DNA from: Haemonchus contortus
Lineage: Eukaryota; Nematoda; Chromadorea; Rhabditida; Trichostrongylidae
NCBI GenBank assembly: GCA_000469685.2
Contig: LS997564.1
Span: 18,503,615-18,567,614 of the forward strand
DNA length: 64,000 nt
Reading direction: 5' to 3'
Both the position numbers and the translations under genes were made by a program. The notes under the pieces are model-generated. The model had not been told where the DNA came from. It saw only the letters and a program-made list of their open reading frames with translations, and ran no database searches. Shown piece by piece: positions 26,284 through 37,700 of this stretch. The stretch's first letter is position 1; each line of letters starts with the position of its first letter.

Positions 26284-27659
26284 TTCACATCAGATGGATA
26301 GGGGATTCCAACACGGGATCTCCAACCTAACCTTCAACAAATTCAAAAAAAAAGCCAATAAATAAGTCAGCATACTGAGCCTCGGGCATGTAGAAGCCTG
26401 AAAGACTAAGGGGAATAGAAACTTTTGTTGTACCAGTTGTCTAGCATTGACAGTATCAACGACATAATACCCGGGTTTTCGTATTTCGGAGGAGAAATCG
26501 GTTCAGGAACCATAAAGATCATCTAAGGGAGCCACGTTTATTGATTACCCTTCGAAGTAACCTCCAGAAAGGACAAGACCATCCATCAAAAAGCACGTTA
26601 TCTGTTCTAAGGTCACAGATCGTTCAAAGAGTGACCGCTGCCTTTTCATCGCAATACAAAAAAACATCTCGACAGCTCAGTAAGAAGTGGTCGTTGAAGC
26701 TCAAATGGGCGTTTTATTTCAGTAAGTAAACTAAGATATTTGATGGCCGAAAATCAGCGAACCCACCAGGGTAGCTGGTTAAATAGAGACCTTTTTCTGG
26801 TACAAGGATAGGAAGGATACACTTTATCAGGAAGATTCATGTCGGCAATTTTTGAAAAAGAAAAGCACGCCTGAATACGCCGTGCATTCGATATTTGGCC
26901 AGATTCCCAGTGGATATCTTGGAATAAGGAAGCTGTCCGAATTTTATTCTTAAACCCTCGTTTTTCGATAAACAAAAGAAGCTAGCTAACTAGTAACTAG
27001 TAACTTGCCCATCTTCCTTTCCCGGTCTGGTTTTCGGTAATGCCCATGTTTTGAGATGGCATGTCGTTTTGACGTATGGAAATAAATAAATAACGTAAAC
27101 GACTGTGTCTTATGTTATTTGCAAGTCTGTGCTCTGCCTTCAAGGACCGTAGAACTTCATGTGCCAATCCTTTAGTTTTACGAACAGCTTTAATTTTTGT
27201 CTATTTTGACAATTTAAGGAATGAAAAGCTAACAACCGTTCCGGTAAATGATCCAGTAAGTGCGATATTGGGTGGTTTCGATGATGCGGCATCATCAAAG
27301 GTGGGTTCAATTTTTCTACGCTGCTCACTTTCATTTTTCATCAATTTTACGTCTTTCTACCGTTTTTCTGCTGAGATTCGCAATCCGGGTTGCACTATTT
27401 CCTTCGTATTCGGTTTCTATAGATTTTTCGAAATTTCCTAAGCCGTCTGTGAAGCTACAATTTAATGGCTAAGCAAGTCTGTGCGACTTTTCTTACTCTT
27501 TGATTTCAGTTTTTTTATTAATTGGATATCTGAAGATTTGAATTACAATTTTCTGTGAAAATTAATTAAAATTGATGGTGAGAGAAGTTTGAACAATCGA
27601 AATTGTACTAATTGTACAAACATATGAAGTAAAAAATGAATCTGTCTCTTCGGGCGTTA

Positions 27660-27930
27660 ATAAATTTCGTCTGAGGGACGCACCCCACATTTGACTTCCA
27701 CTCAGAATCGTAGTGGCGTCTTGAATCCGTGTAGCCTATACAATAACTTGCGGATCCGAGCCGATGTACAAGTCAGTTCTTTTATCCTCCCAGACGAGTC
27801 TGGTACCATTTAACCGAACCCGGAGGGATGGAAGGCTTGGTTGACCCGGGCGGCTGTCGATCCGAGATTCGAAACCGTGATCATGCGTGTGCGATGATGC
27901 CCCTTGCCAGTATACCACCTCGGCCCCTAT
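27660..27930 (-). mobile_element. tRNA-derived SINE, near full-length, minus strand
   Basis: Reverse complement of the family: CCAGACGAGTCTGGTACC, CCGATGTACAAGTCAG and CCAGTATACCACCTCGGCCC on the plus strand. The B-box region is altered. Confidence 0.8.
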
Positions 27931-28599
27931 TGGAATCATTGAAATTGTAATGGAAATGTTCTGGAATTTCCTGGAAGTTGGCATATTCTGGTGCTCATTG
28001 CTTCATATCTTTTAATGTATTTGAAAAAAGTTGAAAGCAAAAAGAAGGCTGATTTCCTGAATACAGGATATCAAATATGAAAAAAAAACCTTTCCAGGCG
28101 ATTACTAGTGTATGTCTTGGGTATTATCTATTTTTCATCAGGGCGTGCAATACCCAGAATTGAAATCGCGTGTTCTGAAGAAAAATGATGCCCACGTCAT
28201 CCCCTTCCAATTTTTGATATGAAAGACGATAAGAGTATGGGGGCAATTTCACCTCTTGTTTTAGCGTCACCTTCTCCGGGCTAGAATTTTTTTCTGGGGG
28301 CATTTTCTCTGGAATAGTCGGATTTTTTGGGTAGCCCTCGCAATCAATTTGGGGTCATTTTTTATTGCCCTTCCTGCTGGATCGAGTCGACTAATTCAAC
28401 ATGAGCTTTTTATGGAGTAAGAGGGCAAGTAAACAGATGTCTGCGGTTTTTACTGGAAGTTTTATGTACGTGATTTATTTGTATAGTTGTATTTATTTTC
28501 TCCAAGTCTTCATTAGTTGATCAGTAGGAGGGAAAGCTGAGCACACGCAGCGTATCCCAACATAATACAATCAAAGTACTCAAAGTACAGGGAAGAGGG

Positions 28600-28986
28600 G
28601 GGTAACGGAACTCTCCCCTATCGCGGCATTCTCCCTTGCGGCATGCGGCAAATGTCACTGCAATTACCGTACTCACCCAGCCTCCCGCCAATCGATAGGT
28701 CGCGATATTTTTCCTTGACTGGCTTGCTTTTTCATTGGATTTTATCGTTTTTTCTTCTGTTTCTTTTTAGTTTTCACGTTTAATAGACTTGATTAATTGA
28801 AATGACTCCTCCTATATAAACGACGATCAAGACCGCATTGGAATTGAAAAGAGCGGCCAGCCAATTCAAATAATTAAAGGACTCCCTACCTCACAAATTG
28901 CGCGCTCCAATCTTCCATCGCAATCCTGCGATAGGCGGCGGGTGCGGCGTGTGCGACGCCGTGTTAGGGGAGAAGTTCCCGGACCC
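28600..28986 (+). mobile_element. Mutator-like MITE, copy 2
   Basis: 387 bp with the same terminal repeats. Exact 10-base target duplication GGGAAGAGGG at 28590-28599 and 28987-28996. A 9-10 base duplication with GGG-starting ends fits Mutator-like elements. The superfamily is inferred from duplication length only. Confidence 0.88.
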
Positions 28987-28999
28987 GGGAAGAGGGTAC

Positions 29000-31395
29000 T
29001 CATCGTCATCAAATCTGATATTATATTCAAGCAGAAAAAGGAAGGTAGGCGGTTTGTCGAAAATCTTCCGTAACGGAAATGATAACGGAAGCATTGCTGA
29101 AGTTGTTGACGGCATTCGAATCCTACTAGAAATTTAAACCTGGGGGCGATGGAAAATGATGGTAATTTGGTAAAGGGCGGAATAGCAACGTATTTTGGCA
29201 ACTTGCAAGTGCTTGATTTTAAAAATTTCTCGCCTCAGGGTGTACATTTTTTTCAGTGGACGTTCAAGGTTAAGAACATAGGGACTTTCGAGTAGGATCA
29301 CGGGCCTGGGTCGGGTGGCGCCACTAAGTCGCGGTCAGCCGTCATCGCGATGTCCTCGTTTGATCAGAACATAGTCCTCTTAATCAGCTTTGCCTCTATT
29401 TCCTTCCCCATATACTGCTTTATTACTTTTCTTTCTATATATAAGACGGCAAATTTGCGTGTCTATCTGTATGTCGGTTTGTGCGTCCGTCACGTAGGCA
29501 TGATGAGGATTGTGAAATGTCACGTGGGCGCATTTAGACTTCGCTTGGTTCGCTGGTTCGTTTGGTTGCTGTTTGTCATGGGAACGGGCTCTAGTGTTGT
29601 ATCCTGTCTCTTGACAGAATACTTCGAGTAGTAAGCACCCGATGCTTTTTCATACTCTTCATCTCGACTGGTACTCTACTGGTTGTGAGGGACGGCGCAC
29701 TGAGAAAAAAGAATTGAAACTTTTGTGGAAAAGAGTTCATCGCAGAACTTGGTCAGCAAGGTTTGCTGTTTCTTATGAGTTACAAAAATGTCCTTTGGGG
29801 ATCGAATTCATTCTGAGCACATCTTCAACCTAGATTATACGAATGGCGAGCTGCGAAATGTTACACATCAGATTTTTTCGCTTTACCCATGGGCGAATAA
29901 TGAATGATTCCGAAAATGAATTCGATATCCTGGGAAGGGTTTTGGATTCACTCACGTAGGCGATATTGATTGACCACGGGTTCGGTTCTGCTCATTGTAT
30001 CTCTAACTCTGGAACATACTGGTAGTGAAGTTCCGCGTTCCTCTGATTGACTAATCTCCTGTGAACGTTGCTCTCAGTTCCCACATCGCTCGCGACATGT
30101 CATTATCATCGCCGAATGGGAGTTGAGCGCGTGGTCGGTCTTCGGTCGGGGCAGCTATGCCGTCCACCGCAACGGATTCCTCCGACCACTGCGAATTATC
30201 GAAACATACGCACGTAGCATTCATGTCACGTGGTCGCTGGAACATTCGGCACGTATCTGGGCAGTGGGAGGACGAGGGCCAACGCTAAGGGAAGGAATAA
30301 CCTTCCGTTCTCATAGTAGGCTGTGAGAAGTCATGAAATACTTGTAAGTAATCTCCATGTACGGCATCCCATGAATTTCCACTTAACTGTTGTATTATAG
30401 CGTTGTTTTCCTGAACTCCCCACTGGTTTGTGTGCAGCTCTCTGGGGAGTTATGCCTCACAGTAACTCGGGAATTGAGACTTTATATAGGTCTTTGCCCA
30501 GTAGTTTCAAATGAATACAACCCCAGCTGACACTGGTCGCTTGTCACCAAGACTTGCTGGGGGGCCTCGAAAATGCCACGGAACTACCAGTGAGTGGTCT
30601 TCTTCAGGTTACTTGCATGTCTTGACGGTGTCGAACTTCAGTGGGGCCTTGAAGACATCCAGTCGGGTAGTCATAAACTGTTGTGATCCTCTAAGGTTCT
30701 GAGGAAGGTAATTCCACCAAAAAGCCAATCGATAAAATTCATTTACAAATCTCATGAAGAGTTCAGGAACAACTCCATAATTACTTTAAAGTGCTCTAGT
30801 GTCATAGGGGAAAATGACAAAATGCTCTGACTTTTAATTAGGCTTCACAACATCGCCAGTGGCTGAACTCCTGGCACGTCCTCAGGGCTTCTTTTTGCAT
30901 AGCGTAAAATATAATAGAAAAATGCTTCGCATGCTATCTTTCGTCGGTTGGGATTATTTCCAGGTAGTCCTTGACTAATCTCAGGCCAATATGGGTGCGC
31001 CTTAGATGAATATACAGCTGACTTTATCAATTGATACCTGATTCTGCAGCGTTCGCGGTTTTCAACGGACCTTTTTGATGACTTTTCAAGCGAGTCGGCA
31101 ACGACTTGCTTTTTCACTGTTGAAGACAGGCTTCCAATTGTTTTACTTTTCGGCGATTATCCTTTATCCTCCTCACCTACCAACAGCAAGCAGTTACTGT
31201 TCCAGGGGCTAAAGCCTTAGCTATTGTGGTGGTTTTCATCCGAATCTTTCCTGGAAGTCCCTACACCTGTTACAACGTTTCGCTTATTTTGAGTTGTTGT
31301 GTACCATAGTGTTGACGACAATCCATTCTTCAGTGATATATTTATTTGTGTTTACCATTCCTGATGTCTGACAAATAGAGTCTTTGATATTACTA
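29000..31395. other. Region upstream of the receptor; missing first exon expected here or further up
   Basis: A hydrophobic frame near 29503-29625 (basic RLRLVR then WFVWLLFVMG) looks like a signal peptide, but its possible donors are weak or in the wrong phase for the exon at 31730. A denser GC stretch at 30050-30300 has open frames on both strands without a recognisable domain. Confidence 0.4.
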
Positions 31396-31399
31396 TTTG

Positions 31400-31540
31400 A
31401 AAGAGTAAAGACGCTGACATCGGCTGTCCATCGGAAGCCTTGTATAAACCCCGGTCACCACGATTCTTGAAGGAAATCAAATGCGGGGCGCATCCCCAAA
31501 AAGGGGTTCATTGCCGCCAACAATTTTATTTCATATTTCT
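31400..31540 (+). mobile_element. SINE 3' half
   Basis: Matches the family from GCTGACATCGGCTG through ACGATTCTTGAAGG and GCGGGGCGCATCCCC to a CCAACAATTTTATTTC tail. It is 5'-truncated, as expected for incomplete reverse transcription. It lies about 190 bases upstream of the first recognised receptor exon. Confidence 0.7.
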
Positions 31541-31729
31541 TATTCAAGAAATAAATAAGAATCTGAATGTCTTACTCATGAAAATCTGTTATCAGATAAG
31601 CGGAGAAATCGTCACTCTCTATCATTATTATTTCTAAATATTTGTTTATTTATTCAAAAATTTGTTGGTAGCAATCAAAATGTGTTTTTTAATTTGAAAT
31701 AGTTGTTGTTAATGTGGTAATCGTTATAG

Positions 31730-34700
31730 AATGCGACGGTATACTACAATCCTGCATATATGGCTCGTGTTTATGGACAACTCGGATTGAATTACGATCT
31801 TGACGCCGGTAGACCATTCATCTACTGTGAGGTTCGTCACTGTACAGTTAGGAATTGTGAACTCCCGACTCGAGATTTTGCTTTGCTGACATTATACTGT
31901 TTTCTCTATCACCCTGAGCCGTCTCAGTGTACCCAACCATTAGAAAAACTTATGATACACGTAACTTATGCTCTGAAAAGTAAGCCAACTCGGGTTTCTT
32001 GCTCACTGAAGGGCACAGTTCACGATAAAAAGGGCACTAGGACATGAGACATCCCCCTAGGATAAATTTGCGACCACCTCGACATGGTGATCTTATCCAA
32101 GCTCTATCTTCACTATTTTTGATAAGTCCTATTTTTCTTGCTTGCGGCGATTTCACAAGCTTTTTTCACTTCCGATGAACTATTCCCAACCCAAACTTCC
32201 GCTTTTCGGCTGAAAAGATGTCTTCAAAATTCTCGTGAACTGTGCCTTTAATAGAGGTCTATACTATAACGACCAATTAGCCTATTTATCAAGTTTTCTG
32301 TTAGCTCCTTAGCTCCTAGTCAGATACAGAGACGAATATTGTTTTCAATCGGTTTACGTGATCTCCAAAAGTTAATAAATGAAGTTCATTTCAGAAATTC
32401 GATCCGAAATCATGTGCACCGAATGATCCACAGTGCCCTGTACTGGAGAAGTGCTACGCGGAGCCAGAAAATCGGGCTCAACGACTCGGCTGTATGACCG
32501 TATTCAAATATGTCACAGAAAAGGTAGGTTTCATACGTCTTCTGGTACTAGTCAGGGGCAGTCGACGGCTCTCAGTCATAGATCCTATGCAGTCAGCTAT
32601 ACCCTTTTACGTTAGAATTACTGTGAAACACTTTTCTATGGGAAATGAAAAAGCGGTTTTTTATAAATATTTTTTGCCATTCGGCGGAAAAATATGTATG
32701 TCGTGAAAAATAGCAATGGGCACATCGCATTGTATGTTATGCTTCCATGAACGGCCTATCGTTTTCTATATATAAAGCCTCTTTTTGTAATTTCGCTATA
32801 CGAACGAACCACATCTTTAGGAGAGGTTGCGAACTTCTCGTTGCATTCTTTGCCTGAATGCATTGACTGGTTTAGTTACCACCCAACGGCACGTAAACAT
32901 TCATTGGGAACAAAGTTCACAGTTTCACTGTGTTAAACCCGTAAACAACAACATCAGAGTAGCAAAACAGTAAATCAAAGAATCAGCGAAAGTCGTGAAT
33001 GCGTGTCGACTGTCATATCCCCACAAGGAATCGGTCGAACAGTACTCCCACCCAAGGCTTTTTCCCCTACGACGGGACTTGAAGTGTTGTGGATTGATGG
33101 CGATTCAAGAGAATACTTTTGTCAACAACATATTTGTCTACGTGATAGTGACATTTTCAGAATGCGAGTATGGAAGAGCGAAAGATCGAGGTGACTTTGA
33201 AGGGCTGCTGGCAACATGACAAAGAAGTAATTGCCGATTGTAAAGTGCAAGACGAGGTAAGTAGCAGGCGATTCTATTCCTTTCTCGTTTATTATTCTAT
33301 TCCCACCTACTAATGTACTAACGTACCAATTTGATCTGGGAGGGAGTAGTGTAGGAGATTTGCTATTAATTTTTTGGTTTCCATGGAAGTGTCACTGATA
33401 AATGAATCTACTTCATTCTCACGTTCCTACTCAGGATTACTTGTTGTTCGGCCCGTTCTGCGTAAGTTGACCCGACGAGGGGAACATGGTCCCCACGTCA
33501 AGAGTAAGTGATTTGTGAGCTGAATACACGCCATTTTCGAAAATTTGGTAGGATAGAGTCAAGTGCGGCTTATCTCCATGGATCGGAAAATTGCCATTTC
33601 AAAGAGATATGTATTTCAGTGTGTCGCGGAGAGCGGTAGACGACGACCCAAGCCAAACATGGAGTTTTGCTGCTGTCGAACACATTTGTGCAATAAGAAG
33701 GTGTCGATACGAGTAGTGGACGAGGCGCCACCAGATGACAGTGGTGTTGCTGATGGTAACGGTTAGGAGCCAGTCTTTTTGCTTACTGATTTTTTTTTCT
33801 GAATCCGAGTCTAGGGAGGTATTCGACTATGTCTTCCTTTCTTCCTTTTATTTACTCACTGGCTTTTTTCTCCTCTGCGTCTTTCTTTATAATCGTTTTT
33901 GTGCCCCTTCCCAGATGACTCAAATCAGGACTTACAGTAATACTAGCCTTTCTATATCTATTCTTTAGCGTTCCTTCGAGGTCCAATTTTCTAGTGTACT
34001 GACATGACTTCTCCCGATTGAATGCTTGATCGGGATGGAGGCCAATTTCAAGTCCTCATGCAAGGTATCAAGAAAGCGCTGCATTGGACGTAACTTTAGC
34101 TGTTTTTCGCGCAGGTCGAGGGTGAGGCCGATCTTACAGACACTGTTTTTGTCCGCGGATGAGACATGGCAGGTCCATCGAAGGCGAGTTTCGAGCATTT
34201 CATCAGCAACGGGGATACTTACTGTGATTGAATTAGCAACTACAAATAAATGAAATATGTCAATAAGCGGTCCTGATTCTATCGGTGCTGATGCTCCAAA
34301 ACTCTACATTGCGCTGTCACTTTGTGGATTGACTTTTCCTCAAAAAAAATATGGGAACTAAGTTCTTCATTCTTTAGATCAATCGGGAGAGTGACATTGC
34401 CTCCCCGCTGTACCTGATTTTATTTTATAATGAGATCGTTAAGGGGTAGTATGGAGCGACAGGGGACATTCTAGGACAACAACAATTGTACCATGCAAAA
34501 ATTGCTTGTACCAGTTAACTTGATGTTACCAGACACATCCGGATGGACCCCCGGAAATACTACTAGAAAACCCGCTTAGTTGCCATTGCGTTGTTCATTA
34601 ACTGAGCGGGTTTTCTAGTATTAAGTCGGCAGGGTTCATCATGGTGTTTCAAACGGGTAATGGGCTAAACTATTCTATCCGCTTATCCTTGTGAGAACTG

Positions 34701-37700
34701 AGATGATTTCTTTTCAATTTCTCACTTCTTTCATAGTTTCTTATCCGGCTGGCGTAGATTTATTGGACCGAAAGTATTCTCTCATTTAGTCTTGCTGCAC
34801 CCTTCACTCACCGCCATGACTTTCAGCAACCGCAACGGGTGGTGCGATGTCACGATGGATGAACAACATGTGGTTTGTGATGTTGTTCGGTCTCATCGCC
34901 ATATGTATAGCCGGTGGATTGCTGGTGTTCTCACTGGTATATCGCTTGTGTTGGCAGAATCGCGACAAGGTTAAGACTCAGGTGAGCACAGGATGCCAAA
35001 GAACAGCTGACGTCTCCCACAGGAATTAAATCTCTCAAGTAATCCCGTCGTTAAAAGATGTTCACGATCCATCTTCAACATTTCGTAGTACTTAAAAAAG
35101 CGAAAAATTGACTGATTTAGTGGCTTAGACGATGACCTACAAGGGTCCAGCCGATTATCTGTCCCCTAAGGTGAACTGACTATTAGTCGACCTTGAAGTG
35201 ACAGAAAGCTTGGCAGACCGATCATGAGACGATCCCCATATTGGCCTCTACCCTAGTTGGTACTACGATACCCCCGCCAATCGCAACGTCTAAAAGTGAT
35301 ACATCGACCACTCACCCGGCCTGATAAGCTGTTTTTCTTCAGACTGTCACAACCTCCCAGCAAAGTGAGACTTATGCTCTTCTGAACTGTGCAGCCAATC
35401 GTCCTACTTTCGAGATTACCGATTTAAAGGTAAGTTTTATTCCTTGAACCCTCTCTATTTTTTTCGTTTTATAGATACTCATAGGTTTCTTTTGCAAAAA
35501 GCGAACAAAAATCTACTAGACTGTTCTCATTCGGAGGTATTTTGAAATTTTTCAATTGCGATTTCTCATGAGAAGCTATTTCGAAACGCCTAAAAAACTA
35601 ACTACCCAATTTTTCAAAATTCCTGTAGCCCGTAGACATTCTGTTAACAAAGGGAAGCGTCAAGACGGAATAAAAAGAGGCATCGGTCCCAAATATGTAG
35701 TATGTTTATACCTTTAGCTTTTAGCACGTGGCCAGCGGTCGTTTTGGCGATGTGTTCAGTGCCGTTTATCGAAGTGGTGATCGTGTTGTAGATGTTGCTG
35801 TGAAGGTACTGAAAGATGAAGAAAGTTGGCATGCAGAGCAGGTGAGACCCTCATTCTCATGCTTTATTACTCAAAGGCTGGACAATGGGAGGAAATTCCA
35901 CTAATCACACTCCTGTCCCCAAAATGCAATTCCCTCAGACTCAAACCTAGAATGATTGAGTATGCCTGGTTAGCTAGTTGTTATTGGATCCATCTGGGAG
36001 GATTAGTAAAGGGAATGGAAACGGAATTCGCATCTCTGATTGTCTAACTTGAGAAGGGTTCTTATCTTTTCTATCCATTTTATGCCTTTGGCTCTTTTTG
36101 TATTCATTACCTGGATGGCAATGCCTTAGCTTGTCCTCCTAAATTAAAAGCCCAATTACCCTAGGACAATGATCTGTGATTCTCCAAGATGAATGACGAT
36201 TCTTCAAGATGGATGACCTTTTATAATAAGTACCTCTTTGCACCTTCTTGGGGTACATTACCTATTATTTGGATTCCAAAATAAAAATACCAATGCACCT
36301 CGATGTCTCTAGTCATCGAAACCATGTGAATATGTAAAATTGCTGTAGACAAGGCTCTGGGAACACCTTATCGCATAAGTCGTAGTCCAATGCCTGAGTT
36401 TTAGACCATCTACATTGATGTACTTCGTCGAGCCGGCCATCCGAATATCCTGCGCTACGTGGACGTGGAACGGCGAAAAAATGAATATTGGTTGATTACG
36501 GAATTTATGAAGGAAGGCAATTTACACGATTATCTCAAAGTAAGTTTTTTTTTAAAGTGTCCAGCTCATAGTTTCAGTGAACCGGATGGTAATGCACTCG
36601 ACAGGCAAAAGAGAAAACTTTTCAAGGAGTAGATTTCTCCTGGGACGATTTCTCAATTGGCCGTTTTCCCTTACCACATGTCAGATAAGTGGTGGAGCAG
36701 AAAACTTATAAGTCTTTTGCATAGCCCGGCGAAGAAACAACAGCTCCGAGCAAGCATCTGACGTTGGCCTCCACGATTCCACCTTATCAAAAGTTGGGAG
36801 AAGCACATTCGCATTGTAGAAACCCAGCGAAGAGCACTATTCTCCCTAGGCAGTGTCCATCAGTAGGACTCGCTCATCTTTTCACTTCCGGCATAAAAGG
36901 GACCAAAATTATGGAATTGTGGATTCTTATTATACTATGCAGAATACGCTATACTTCATCTGGTTACCCTTCCGTACTCTGGCCCTTCTGGAAGGAAAAA
37001 GGTGTTCGGAAGTTCGCGCCAGTTGTGGTCTGATCCTTGAGGTCTTCCTCCCTCCCCTCGCCCAGGGTGTTCCGCGTTGATGCCTTTGTTATCGGTCCCT
37101 CATTTCTACTTCCATTATGCTAATGCGACTTCTCTACCATTGGCTATGCGAGTGAGCTTTTTGTTGAAGCAGTAGGACGTTGTAGGTATGAATAGAATGA
37201 TGTCATATTACTCGTAGTCATACGATTTGTAATAAGCTGAGTGAAGCTATTTATTCGTAGCCAAAGCCGTTCTCCCACACTCGGTAAGATATCTGGTTTG
37301 GGAGACCTGGTTACATCAAAGCCCACGGTTGTCAGGGATTTTGATTGTAGTCACTAGTTCGCCTGGTACGGTCAACCTTATCTGCATGAGTCGATCTGGT
37401 TGTCTTGATATTTGTGGGAGGTTCCAAACAGTAGTCCCCTTACGATCATCACTGTTTCCCATAGCTTCCCCAAACCGTTTGGTTTTCCCAAGCTGTGTGG
37501 ATCAGAGCAAAATGGTCTCTATTCTCTATATGAGGATGAATGAGAAAAAGAGGTGTTTCCCATCTAATACTTTCATAACCCTCGCTAGTCCACATCCAGA
37601 GATTTCTTGATCAATTGTTCCAGGAACCAAGGATTCCCAGGATGTGGACTAGGGAGGGTTATAAACGTACGACAGGAAACCCCTCTTTTTTTCTGTGCAT

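Larger units (their letters stand above)
24050..27655. other. Intergenic, no gene recognised
   Basis: Contains a microsatellite and two tandem duplications. A stretch at 27112-27300 with possible donors (GTAAAT, GTGGGT) is exon-like, but no partner exons could be joined. Confidence 0.5.

Noticed and set aside
28866..29201. Minus-strand frame of 111 codons shared with 62106-62339
   Set aside because: It lies across the end of the MITE copies; similarity is due to the repeat.
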